From contig JAYWHD010000148.1 of the NCBI GenBank assembly GCA_043777895.1, positions 1-17,027 of the forward strand: a stretch of 17,027 bases of DNA. Direction: 5' to 3'. The notes below the pieces were generated by a model that was given only the letters and a program-made list of their open reading frames with translations, did no database searches and was not told the origin of the DNA. Below, piece by piece: positions 1 through 6,549 of the stretch. Within the stretch, counting starts at the first letter, position 1. Each line of letters starts with the position of its first letter. Made by a program: the position numbers and the translations under genes. The DNA comes from JBDLSY01 sp043777895. Lineage in GTDB: Bacteria; Pseudomonadota; Gammaproteobacteria; Burkholderiales; Burkholderiaceae_C.

Positions 1-1
1 G

Positions 2-1357
2 CAGATTGATTACAGCCTGACGGGCAAAGTGCCAGCTGCTTTGCAACAAGCGATTAAAGACGGCAAAAAGATTTTAATTTTGATTAACCCGCCGTATGCG
101 GAAACTGGTTCTGGAATTGCTAATGGGGATAACAATAAGCAAAAAGTTGAGCAAACTAAAATTAATAAAAACAATATAAATATTGGAATGGCTAGCAAAG
201 AACTATTTACACAATTTTTAGTAAGAATATACAAAGAAATCCCTACTGCTACGGTGGCAATATTTAGTAAGTTGAAATATGTTAATGCCCCCAACTTTGA
301 AAAGTTTAGAGAGTTTTGGAATGCAAAATATTTAGATGGTTTTGTCGTGTATAGCAAAGCCTTTGATGGCTTAAAAGGTGATTTCCCGATTGGTTTTTTA
401 GTGTGGAAAACTAATAATATTAATAATAGTGTTCAAAATTCCCCTCCTTTGGAGGGGTCAGGGGTGGTTAAAAATAAGTATTGTTTTACAGAAATTACCG
501 TTGATGTGCTAGATAAACACGCTAAACCCATTGGTGAAAAACAATTTTACAATTTACCGAAAAGTAGTTATTTGAATGTATGGATAGATAAACCAAAAAC
601 AAATAATCAGCTTGCAATTCCGTTAAGTAATGCAGTTACAGTTTCTAAAAATCCAATTATTAAAAAATCTTGTGATGATTTATTAGGCTATTTATACGCT
701 AGTTGTAACGATTTTCAGCATGCAAGTCAGGAGACTTTAATAACATCTTCTATTTTTACTGGTGGCAATGGTGGCGGGCTTTACATCACTGAAGAAAACC
801 TTTGGCAAGCAGCAATTGTATTTACAGTTCGCAGAGTTATTAAGCATACTTGGCTAAACGACCGCGACCAATTTTTGCAACCTACACAGCCTTTAAGTAA
901 CGCATTTAAAATGGATTGTTTAATATGGATGTTGTTTAACGGCAGCAACCTCACCGCCAGTGCCGACAAGCTTGAATGGAATGGCAAACAGTGGAGTATC
1001 GTAAACCATTTTATTCCGTTTACCGAAACCGAAGTCGGGGCAAATGACCGCTTTGAAAGCGATTTTATGGTGCAGTATTTGCACAATAAACCTCTAAGCA
1101 AAGAAGCCAAAGCCGTATTAAACGCAGGCAAAACGGTGTGGCAAGCGTATTTTACGCACACTGATGTTCGTGCTGTGCGTGACGAGTTAAAATTGAATCG
1201 CCCTGATGTGGGCTGGTATCAAGTCCGCAAAGCCTTGCAAGCCCGAAATAATAGCGGCGATTATGTGCCGATTAACTTTAAACCGTTTGAAGACGCCTAT
1301 AAAATACTCACCGAAAAATTACGCCCACAAGTGTTTGAGCTGGGGTTTTTGAAATGA
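2..1357 (+). CDS. N6-adenine DNA methylase of a restriction-modification system, C-terminal part (5' end outside window)
   Basis: The reading frame is open to the left edge, so the GTG at 29 is probably an internal Val codon and only about the last 450 residues are present. The catalytic motif IV of amino-methyltransferases, NPPY, is encoded near position 88 in the context ILINPPYAETGSG. It is followed by a stretch (FTQFLVRIYKEIPTATVAIFSKLKYVNAPNF, written here only as landmarks FTQFLVRI, IFSKLKYVNAPNF, FDGLKGDFPIGF) that I recognise from large N6-adenine methylase/type IIG-like proteins next to restriction genes. The SAM-binding motif I and any nuclease domain would lie upstream, outside the window. 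The C-terminal third probably belongs to the target-recognition part. The gene overlaps the DUF3800 gene by ATGA, suggesting translational coupling. A GC-rich palindrome lies in frame at 441-469. The specificity and whether a nuclease domain is fused cannot be told. Confidence 0.85.
   Translation, partial: QIDYSLTGKVPAALQQAIKDGKKILILINPPYAETGSGIANGDNNKQKVEQTKINKNNINIGMASKELFTQFLVRIYKEIPTATVAIFSKLKYVNAPNFEKFREFWNAKYLDGFVVYSKAFDGLKGDFPIGFLVWKTNNINNSVQNSPPLEGSGVVKNKYCFTEITVDVLDKHAKPIGEKQFYNLPKSSYLNVWIDKPKTNNQLAIPLSNAVTVSKNPIIKKSCDDLLGYLYASCNDFQHASQETLITSSIFTGGNGGGLYITEENLWQAAIVFTVRRVIKHTWLNDRDQFLQPTQPLSNAFKMDCLIWMLFNGSNLTASADKLEWNGKQWSIVNHFIPFTETEVGANDRFESDFMVQYLHNKPLSKEAKAVLNAGKTVWQAYFTHTDVRAVRDELKLNRPDVGWYQVRKALQARNNSGDYVPINFKPFEDAYKILTEKLRPQVFELGFLK
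441..469. repeat. GC-rich palindromic element inserted in frame in the methylase gene
   Basis: CCCCTCC at 441-447 and GGAGGGG at 451-457 are perfect inverted arms around TTT, followed by TCAGGGGTGGTT. It is GC-rich within very AT-rich flanks and codes for SPPLEGSGVV, between NNINNSVQN and KNKYCF. Small palindromes with this core (cccctcctttggagggg) are, from memory, dispersed repeats in several bacterial genomes, best known to me from Bacteroidetes. The low-complexity Asn-rich flank suggests a tolerated surface loop. Confidence 0.6.
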
Positions 1358-2202
1358 TGAAAAATTTTAGTGATTACGTCGTTTATATTGATGAAAGTGG
1401 TGATCATAATTTATCATCGATTGATGAAAAATACCCTGTATTTGTTTTAGTATTTTGTGTATTTCATAAAAAGTACTACAGTGAAAAAATCGTACCAGCG
1501 ATTCAACAGTTTAAATTTAGACATTTTGGACATGACTGTATCATTTTGCATGAAAATGAAATTCAAAATCAAAAAAATGATTTTTCTTTTTTAAGTCAAA
1601 AAGATATTTTTAATCATTTTATTGGTGATTTATCAAACGTCCTAGATGAAGGTCAATTTATTCTAATCTCGTGTGTCGTAGATAAAATAAAAGTGAAACA
1701 AAATGATAAACATGAAAGAAATATATACCATATTGCTTTAGAACAATGTTTAGACGGACTTTATTTATTACTACAAGAAAAAAATCAAACGAACTTACAT
1801 ACACATGTGGTTGTAGAATCTCGAGGTACAAAGGAAGACTCTAAACTTAAATCAGAATTTTTGAGTTACTGTGAAGGAAATAATCATAAAAAAATACAAG
1901 TCCCCTTCAAAATAATTTTTGCAGACAAAAAAACTAATTCTATTGGTTTACAAATTGCTGACCTTGTAGCAAGACCTATAGGACTAAATCATATTAATCC
2001 TGCACAAAAAAATCGTGCATTTGAGGTATTAAAAATGAAATTTTACTGCCGTGATGGCAGAGATAGCGCTGGGGAAAATTATAAAGACTGGGGATTAAAA
2101 AACTACCCTATAGATTACATTACTTCTGAAAAAACGAAAAGCCCCAATGAATCCACCGAGGCTATAACGCCGCCCGGGAACCCCCAGACCGAAGCTGTTT
2201 AA
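1354..2202 (+). CDS. DUF3800 family protein
   Basis: This 282-residue protein begins MMKNFSDYVVYIDESGDHN. The YIDESGD motif at the N-terminus is the hallmark of DUF3800, a family usually predicted to have an RNase H-like fold with acidic active-site residues. A second family-like segment, GLQIADLVARPIG, lies in the C-terminal third after an acidic FADKKTNS. The function is not established. DUF3800 genes are often found beside restriction-modification and other defence genes, which fits the position here: the ATG at 1354 overlaps the methylase stop (ATGA), with a second in-frame ATG at 1357. The body is AT-rich and Lys/Asn-rich. The last codons are abruptly GC-rich and encode TPPGNPQTEAV, coinciding with the first copy of a 23-bp repeat. 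I recall a similar tail (EA-x-TP-x-GNPQS) in other DUF3800 proteins, so this may be the native end rather than a fusion. Confidence 0.8.
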   Translation: MMKNFSDYVVYIDESGDHNLSSIDEKYPVFVLVFCVFHKKYYSEKIVPAIQQFKFRHFGHDCIILHENEIQNQKNDFSFLSQKDIFNHFIGDLSNVLDEGQFILISCVVDKIKVKQNDKHERNIYHIALEQCLDGLYLLLQEKNQTNLHTHVVVESRGTKEDSKLKSEFLSYCEGNNHKKIQVPFKIIFADKKTNSIGLQIADLVARPIGLNHINPAQKNRAFEVLKMKFYCRDGRDSAGENYKDWGLKNYPIDYITSEKTKSPNESTEAITPPGNPQTEAV

Positions 2203-2230
2203 AAAACCGCCGCCCGGGAACCCCCAGACC
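2168..2230. repeat. GC-rich 23-bp direct repeat, two copies, at the DUF3800 3' end
   Basis: The same 23 bases occur at 2168-2190 and 2208-2230, 40 bp apart, each with a CCCGGG palindrome (2173-2178 and 2213-2218). Copy 1 encodes PPGNPQT at the end of the DUF3800 protein. Copy 2 lies after the stop, in another frame, and would read PPGNPQTT followed by TAG at 2234-2236. The surrounding DNA is very AT-rich. Only two copies with a 17-bp spacer argues against CRISPR. Confidence 0.85.
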
Positions 2231-2261
2231 ACTTAGACGTTAATGTAACATAAATAACATA

Positions 2262-2303
2262 AAATTATGTAGAAAAATGTATAAATTATGTAGAAAAATG
2301 TAT
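2262..2303. repeat. 21-bp tandem repeat, two perfect copies
   Basis: Two identical 21-base units, 2262-2282 and 2283-2303, containing ATTATGTAGAAAAATG, followed by a partial echo (AAATGTATAAG). It sits in the AT-rich gap between the DUF3800 gene and ilvI. Confidence 0.85.
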
Positions 2304-2607
2304 AAATGTATAAGTATTTACAGATTAATCAAACCAATAGGTTGCACCTATAGAATAGAATCATTAGCTATTTAAAGCAAAATAAATAGTAAAAAAGTTT
2401 TTTAAACGGAAAAAAATTATTACTTTACTTTAGCCTCTCATAATGAAAAAGATGAAGATATTTATAAACGTGTGTGATGCTTAAAATTTGATTTTTTATT
2501 TTTACAATAGATTATGAGAATCAAGATTTTTAAGATTAAAAAATAGGCAGAATTTTAAAAAATCTATAAATAGACTGTAGTAATAACCATCAATTATTGT
2601 GCTGTAC
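2304..2607. other. AT-rich gene-free stretch upstream of ilvI
   Basis: I see no coding region of credible length on either strand, no RNA gene and no clear hairpin terminator for the DUF3800 gene. Homopolymer A and T runs dominate. It probably separates the accessory methylase/DUF3800 block from the ilv operon. Confidence 0.5.
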
Positions 2608-2613
2608 TATAAT
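2608..2613 (+). promoter_or_regulatory. Candidate -10 box for the ilvIH transcript
   Basis: A perfect TATAAT lies about 180 bp before the ilvI start and just before the structured leader. No good -35 hexamer is visible at 16-18 bp (the best is TAACCA/AACCAT near 2584-2590), so the promoter would be activator-dependent or the call may be wrong. Transcription would start near 2620. Confidence 0.35.
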
Positions 2614-2619
2614 TGATAT

Positions 2620-2791
2620 TCAGCCTAATTCACACAGATTAGGCAGACGGCTTGATGAGTTAATGGTGGGCTCACTGTATTAAAATTGCCTCACCCATGA
2701 TTTTCAGCCAGTTGAACTGCCGTTTTAGATGTATTACCGTACCCTAGGACGCAGCCAATCAATCTCCTGTGGACTTTGAAAGGAAACTGCT
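2620..2791 (+). promoter_or_regulatory. Structured 5' leader of ilvI, possible attenuator or cis-regulatory RNA
   Basis: This stretch is richer in G and C than the DNA upstream and holds several pairings. GCCTAAT (2623-2629) pairs with ATTAGGC (2638-2644), with an 8-nt loop. ATGGTGGGC (2663-2671) pairs with GCCTCACCCAT (2688-2698) with small bulges. GGCAG (2642-2646) can pair with CTGCC (2717-2721), while ACGGC (2647-2651) can pair with GCCGT (2719-2723); these two are mutually exclusive, and the first also competes with the first hairpin. A TTTT run follows at 2723-2726. No leader peptide rich in Ile, Leu and Val codons is evident: the only small frames are MVGSLY at 2663 and a 16-codon frame at 2697 with four such codons and no ribosome site. 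I cannot assign it to a known riboswitch class. The ilvI ribosome site GAAAGGA is at 2778-2784. Confidence 0.4.
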
Positions 2792-4558
2792 ATGTCAGTA
2801 TCTCACACCAGTAATAACCCTACATTAGAAACACACCATCGCGTACCGATTACCGGTGCAGAAATTTTAGTTAAATGCCTTGCAGAAGAAAGCGTTGAAC
2901 ACGTATTTGGCTATCCAGGCGGTGCAGTTTTATATATTTATGATGCTATTTTTAAGCAGGATAAATTTGAACACATTTTAGTACGCCATGAACAAGCTGC
3001 CGTACACGCTGCCGATGCGTATAGCCGCTCAAGCGAAGGAAAAGTCGGCGTTGCTTTAGTGACCAGTGGTCCAGGTGCAACCAATGCGGTCACAGGTTTA
3101 GCCACGGCTTATATGGATAGTATTCCAATGGTCGTGATTTCAGGACAAGTGCCTACGCATGCGATTGGTTTAGATGCGTTTCAAGAATGTGATACAGTCG
3201 GTATTACGCGGCCTTGTGTTAAACATAATTTTTTAGTTAAACGTGCCGAAGACATTGCCGAAACCATCAAAAAAGCATTTTATATTGCTCGCACAGGTCG
3301 CCCTGGCCCCGTATTAGTGGATATTCCTAAAGACATTACAATTGCTAAGGCGGTATTTGATTACAGTATGAGTGTTGAAATGCGTTCGTATAAGCCAGTT
3401 GAACGAGGGCATAGCGGACAAATAAAAAAAGCAGCACAACTATTACTGCAAGCTAAACGACCTATGGTGTACACAGGCGGCGGCGTAATATTAGGCAATG
3501 CAGCGGCTTTAGTAAACGAGTTGGTTGACCAGCTTAATTATCCGTGTACCAATACTTTAATGGGTTTGGGCGGTTACCGTGCAAGCAGTCCAAATTTTTT
3601 AGGTATGTTGGGTATGCACGGCACTTATGAAGCCAATATGGCGATGCAAGAGTGTGATATTTTAATTGCTATCGGGGCGAGATTTGATGACCGAGTGATT
3701 GGTAATCCAGCCCATTTTTGTAGTGTTCCACGCAAAATAATTCATATTGATGTAGATCCCAGCTCAATTAGTAAGCGGGTGAAAGTGGATATTCCTATTG
3801 TGGGTGATGTCAAAAGTGTACTGATAGATTTATTAGCACACTTAAATGAGTTAAGCCCTAATCCAAACATTGAAGCCTTAGCCGATTGGTGGAAAAAAAT
3901 CACCGCTTGGCGTAGCCGTCAATGCTTGGTATATCCAACCAGTGACACTGTTATTAAGCCGCAATTTGTAGTAGAGCAGTTGTGGAAAGTAACCCAAGGT
4001 GATGCGTTTATTACGTCTGATGTTGGACAACACCAAATGTTTGCGGCACAGTATTATGCTTTTGATAAGCCACGCCGTTGGATTAATTCAGGTGGTTTAG
4101 GCACTATGGGCGTGGGTTTGCCTTATGCTATGGGTGTACAACGTGCTAATCCAGACGCTGATGTAGCCGTTATTACGGGCGAGGGTTCAATTCAAATGTG
4201 TATTCAAGAGTTATCAACTTGTAAGCAATATGACTTAAGCCCAAAAATTATTTGCTTAAACAATGGTTATTTAGGAATGGTGCGTCAATGGCAAGAGTTA
4301 GATTATGGCAACCGCTACAGCCATAGTTATATGGATGCTTTGCCTGATTTTGTAAAATTAGCCGAGGCGTATGGGCATATCGGAATACAAATCAAAAATC
4401 CCCATGACGTTGAGTCGGCTTTAAAAGATGCCTTTATTAAATATAAAGGACGCTTGGTGTTTTTAGATTTTATTACTGATAAAGAAACCAATGTATGGCC
4501 TATGGTAAAAGCAGGCAAAGGCTTATCTGAAATGATTTTAGGCAGCGAAGATTTATGA
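2792..4558 (+). CDS. ilvI: Acetohydroxyacid (acetolactate) synthase, large catalytic subunit
   Basis: The protein (588 residues) condenses two pyruvates, or pyruvate with 2-oxobutyrate, to acetolactate or acetohydroxybutyrate: the first common step of valine, leucine and isoleucine synthesis, in the cytoplasm with ThDP, Mg and FAD. The N-terminal ThDP-binding (PYR) domain starts at about residue 20 (TGAEILVKCL) with the catalytic Glu67 in RHEQAA. The middle domain follows, and the C-terminal ThDP domain carries GEG at 463-465 and NN at 490-491 (LNNGYLGMVRQW). The first motif is normally GDG; I recall GEG also from Pseudomonas and Acinetobacter enzymes, so this is probably lineage-typical. The ATG at 2792 has GAAAGGA 7 nt upstream. 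The N-terminal 18 residues are a small Thr/Asn/His-rich extension. The regulatory partner ilvH follows after 37 bp, so the two are surely cotranscribed. A structured leader precedes it. Confidence 0.97.
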   Translation: MSVSHTSNNPTLETHHRVPITGAEILVKCLAEESVEHVFGYPGGAVLYIYDAIFKQDKFEHILVRHEQAAVHAADAYSRSSEGKVGVALVTSGPGATNAVTGLATAYMDSIPMVVISGQVPTHAIGLDAFQECDTVGITRPCVKHNFLVKRAEDIAETIKKAFYIARTGRPGPVLVDIPKDITIAKAVFDYSMSVEMRSYKPVERGHSGQIKKAAQLLLQAKRPMVYTGGGVILGNAAALVNELVDQLNYPCTNTLMGLGGYRASSPNFLGMLGMHGTYEANMAMQECDILIAIGARFDDRVIGNPAHFCSVPRKIIHIDVDPSSISKRVKVDIPIVGDVKSVLIDLLAHLNELSPNPNIEALADWWKKITAWRSRQCLVYPTSDTVIKPQFVVEQLWKVTQGDAFITSDVGQHQMFAAQYYAFDKPRRWINSGGLGTMGVGLPYAMGVQRANPDADVAVITGEGSIQMCIQELSTCKQYDLSPKIICLNNGYLGMVRQWQELDYGNRYSHSYMDALPDFVKLAEAYGHIGIQIKNPHDVESALKDAFIKYKGRLVFLDFITDKETNVWPMVKAGKGLSEMILGSEDL

Positions 4559-4595
4559 AGTCGCTATCAACAAGGCATATTCTAAAAGGATGACC

Positions 4596-5087
4596 ATGAA
4601 ACACACTATTTCCGTACTATTAGAGAATGAAGCAGGTGCTTTGTCGCGTGTAGTAGGTTTATTTTCGGCACGGGCTTATAACATTGATAGTTTAAATGTA
4701 GCCGCGACTGAAGACCCAACGCTGTACAGAATGACTTTGGTTACGCAAGGCAGTGATGATACCATTGAACAAATTACTAAAAACTTGCACCGCTTAATTG
4801 AAGTGGTTAAAGTTATGGATTTGACGGAAGGTGAGCATATTGAACGCGAATTAATGTTATTAAAAGTACGTGCTGTAGGTAAAGATCGTGAGGAGTTTAA
4901 ACGTATGGCTGATATTTTTCATGGTCGCATTATTGATGTCAGTGAAAAGACTTACACCTTAGAATTGACAGGTGAATCGCGAGATTTAGACCAATTTTTA
5001 AAAGCAGTGGATACAAAATTAATTTTAGAAACTGTGCGCACAGGTTTAAGTGGTTTAGGACGAGGTGAGCGTATTTTGAAGGTTTAG
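4596..5087 (+). CDS. ilvH: Acetohydroxyacid synthase, small regulatory subunit
   Basis: IlvH binds the IlvI catalytic subunit, raises its activity and confers feedback inhibition by valine. The N-terminal ACT domain (MKHTISVLLENEAGALSRVVGLFSARAYNI) spans about residues 1-75, and the C-terminal half (LMLLKVRAVGKDREEFKRM to the end) matches the second conserved domain of the family. An ATG also occurs in frame at 4590, but AAAAGGA ends at 4590 and is spaced correctly (5 nt) for the ATG at 4596. That start gives 163 residues beginning MKHTISVLLENE, the usual length and N-terminus of the family, so I chose it. It lies 37 bp after ilvI. It is followed by a 165-bp gap with repeats before ilvC. Confidence 0.96.
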   Translation: MKHTISVLLENEAGALSRVVGLFSARAYNIDSLNVAATEDPTLYRMTLVTQGSDDTIEQITKNLHRLIEVVKVMDLTEGEHIERELMLLKVRAVGKDREEFKRMADIFHGRIIDVSEKTYTLELTGESRDLDQFLKAVDTKLILETVRTGLSGLGRGERILKV

Positions 5088-5094
5088 TATAATT

Positions 5095-5159
5095 TATTGT
5101 TAATGTATATGTATATGCTTTATTTATTTAAAACACATAGCTCTAATTTATTAACAATA
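5095..5159. repeat. 10-bp inverted repeat with long loop between ilvH and ilvC
   Basis: TATTGTTAAT (5095-5104) and ATTAACAATA (5150-5159) are perfect complements separated by 45 nt. There is no T-run after the distal arm, so it is not a standard terminator. It could be a protein-binding site pair or an mRNA processing structure; chance in such AT-rich DNA is also possible. Confidence 0.4.
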
Positions 5160-5164
5160 CTTTA

Positions 5165-5216
5165 TTCATACAGTTGATTCATACAGTTGATTCATACAGT
5201 TGATTTATACAGTTTT
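5165..5216. repeat. 13-bp tandem repeat upstream of ilvC
   Basis: TTCATACAGTTGA occurs three times perfectly (5165-5177, 5178-5190, 5191-5203) and a fourth time degenerate as TTTATACAGTTTT (5204-5216). It ends 36 bp before the ilvC start, so changes in copy number would alter the ilvC leader or promoter spacing. Confidence 0.92.
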
Positions 5217-5252
5217 TTATTTAATTTTTTTGATTTATAAATAAGGATTTTT

Positions 5253-6269
5253 ATGAAAGTTTTTTACGACAAAGATTGTGATTTAAACATTGTTAAAGGT
5301 AAAACTGTTGCCATTATCGGTTACGGTTCACAAGGTCATGCCCACGCACAAAACTTACACGAAAGCGGCGTAAAAGTCGTTGTCGGTTTGCGTAAAGGCG
5401 GGGCAAGCTGGAACAAAGTCGCTATGGCTGGTTTAACGGTTGCAGAAGTAGATGACGCGGTTAAAGCCGCTGATATTGTGATGATTTTATTGCCCGATGA
5501 AAATATCGCTGAAGTATATACTAATAATATTGCCCCCAATATTAAACAAGGAGCAACATTGGCGTTTGCTCATGGTTTTAACGTACACTATAACCAAGTT
5601 GTCCCACGTGCTGATTTAGATGTGATTATGGTTGCACCAAAAGCCCCAGGTCACACCGTACGTAATACGTATAAGCAAGGTGGCGGTGTCCCGCACTTAG
5701 TTGCGGTTCATGCTGATAAGTCAGGAACTGCCCGTGCAACGGCGATGTCTTATGCCAGTGCTAACGGCGGTGGCAAAGCGGGTATCATTGAAACTAATTT
5801 TAAAGAAGAAACTGAAACCGACTTGTTTGGTGAACAAGCAGTTTTGTGTGGCGGTGCAGTTGAACTCATCAAAATGGGTTATGAAACTTTGACTGAAGCA
5901 GGTTATGCCCCTGAAATGGCTTATTTTGAATGCTTGCACGAATTAAAACTAATTGTTGATTTAATTTATGAAGGCGGTATTGCCAATATGAATTATTCAA
6001 TTTCTAATAATGCTGAATACGGCGAATATGTCACTGGCCCAGAAGTCATTAATGAGCAGTCGCGTGCTGCAATGCGTAATGCTTTGAAGCGTATTCAAAA
6101 TGGTGAATATGCAAAAATGTTTATTTCTGAAGGCCGTTTAAATTACCCGTCAATGACTGCACGCCGTCGCAATACGGCTGACCACAGCATTGAGCAAGTA
6201 GGTGCACAATTGCGTGCGATGATGCCTTGGATTGCTAAAAATAAATTGGTTGACCAAACCCGTAATTAA
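5253..6269 (+). CDS. ilvC: Ketol-acid reductoisomerase, class I (short form)
   Basis: IlvC isomerises and reduces acetolactate and acetohydroxybutyrate to the dihydroxy acids of valine/leucine and isoleucine synthesis, using NADPH and Mg. At 338 residues it has the short class I length. The Rossmann domain starts with GYGSQGHAHA (residues 23-32). The Arg/Ser-containing loop LRKGGASW fits NADPH preference. The C-terminal knotted domain shows the Mg-binding acidic residues in TDLFGEQAVLCGG and ECLHELKLIVDL, and the substrate-contacting SISNNAEYG. ATG at 5253 follows AAGGA (5243-5247) with 5-nt spacing. It is the third gene of the ilvI-ilvH-ilvC set, but the 165-bp repeat-bearing gap suggests it could have its own promoter. 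A strong terminator follows. Confidence 0.97.
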   Translation: MKVFYDKDCDLNIVKGKTVAIIGYGSQGHAHAQNLHESGVKVVVGLRKGGASWNKVAMAGLTVAEVDDAVKAADIVMILLPDENIAEVYTNNIAPNIKQGATLAFAHGFNVHYNQVVPRADLDVIMVAPKAPGHTVRNTYKQGGGVPHLVAVHADKSGTARATAMSYASANGGGKAGIIETNFKEETETDLFGEQAVLCGGAVELIKMGYETLTEAGYAPEMAYFECLHELKLIVDLIYEGGIANMNYSISNNAEYGEYVTGPEVINEQSRAAMRNALKRIQNGEYAKMFISEGRLNYPSMTARRRNTADHSIEQVGAQLRAMMPWIAKNKLVDQTRN

Positions 6270-6286
6270 TGATACTTATTTAATTT

Positions 6287-6310
6287 ATTTTTATTTTTAT
6301 TTTTATTTTT
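6287..6310. repeat. Hexanucleotide repeat (ATTTTT)4 after ilvC
   Basis: Four copies of ATTTTT run from 6287 to 6310, followed by two more T and then AAAAAA. It lies between the ilvC stop and its terminator. Confidence 0.7.
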
Positions 6311-6341
6311 TTAAAAAATGAATCTATATATAAAGATATAT

Positions 6342-6377
6342 ATCCGCACTTTTAATATCAGAAGGTGCGGATTTTTT
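6342..6377 (+). terminator. Rho-independent terminator of ilvC
   Basis: ATCCGCAC (6342-6349) pairs with GTGCGGAT (6365-6372). The stem can lengthen inward through TTTT/GAAG wobble pairs, leaving a short loop. Six T follow at 6372-6377. It is the clearest intrinsic terminator in the window and ends the ilv block. Confidence 0.9.
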
Positions 6378-6549
6378 AATTGTATTAATTGTATTAATTA
6401 TAATAATTAATTAGACAGTAATTTATATACTGTATTAATTATTGTACTTATTATATATTTATAATATATATAATTTTTATATTATTTATAATGTTTATAT
6501 TATTTATATCATTTATAATGTTTATAATATTTACTGAATATACAGTATA
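6378..6549. other. Almost pure A/T gap between convergent ilvC and the J-protein gene
   Basis: Nearly all bases are A or T. TTTATAATGTTTAT is repeated at 6485-6498 and 6512-6525, within a longer imperfect duplication of about 27 bp. The near-palindrome TATACTGTAT (6426-6435) is mirrored by ATACAGTATA (6540-6549) at the other end of the gap, touching the stop codon of the minus-strand gene. No gene or classical minus-strand terminator is seen. Confidence 0.55.

Noticed and set aside
29..31. GTG start of the methylase
   Set aside because: The frame is open through the left edge and the NPPY motif comes only about 20 residues later, so a SAM-binding domain must lie upstream.
781..1161. Antisense reading frame in the methylase gene
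   Set aside because: It shadows a clear coding gene and its translation resembles no family.
2168..2230. Possible CRISPR array from the 23-bp repeat
   Set aside because: Only two copies, a 17-bp spacer, one copy within a coding region, and no cas genes.
2697..2747. Sixteen-codon leader peptide before ilvI
   Set aside because: No ribosome site, and only four of sixteen codons are for branched-chain residues, without a run.
4590..4592. First ATG as the ilvH start
   Set aside because: It overlaps the AAAAGGA ribosome site, which is spaced properly for the ATG at 4596.
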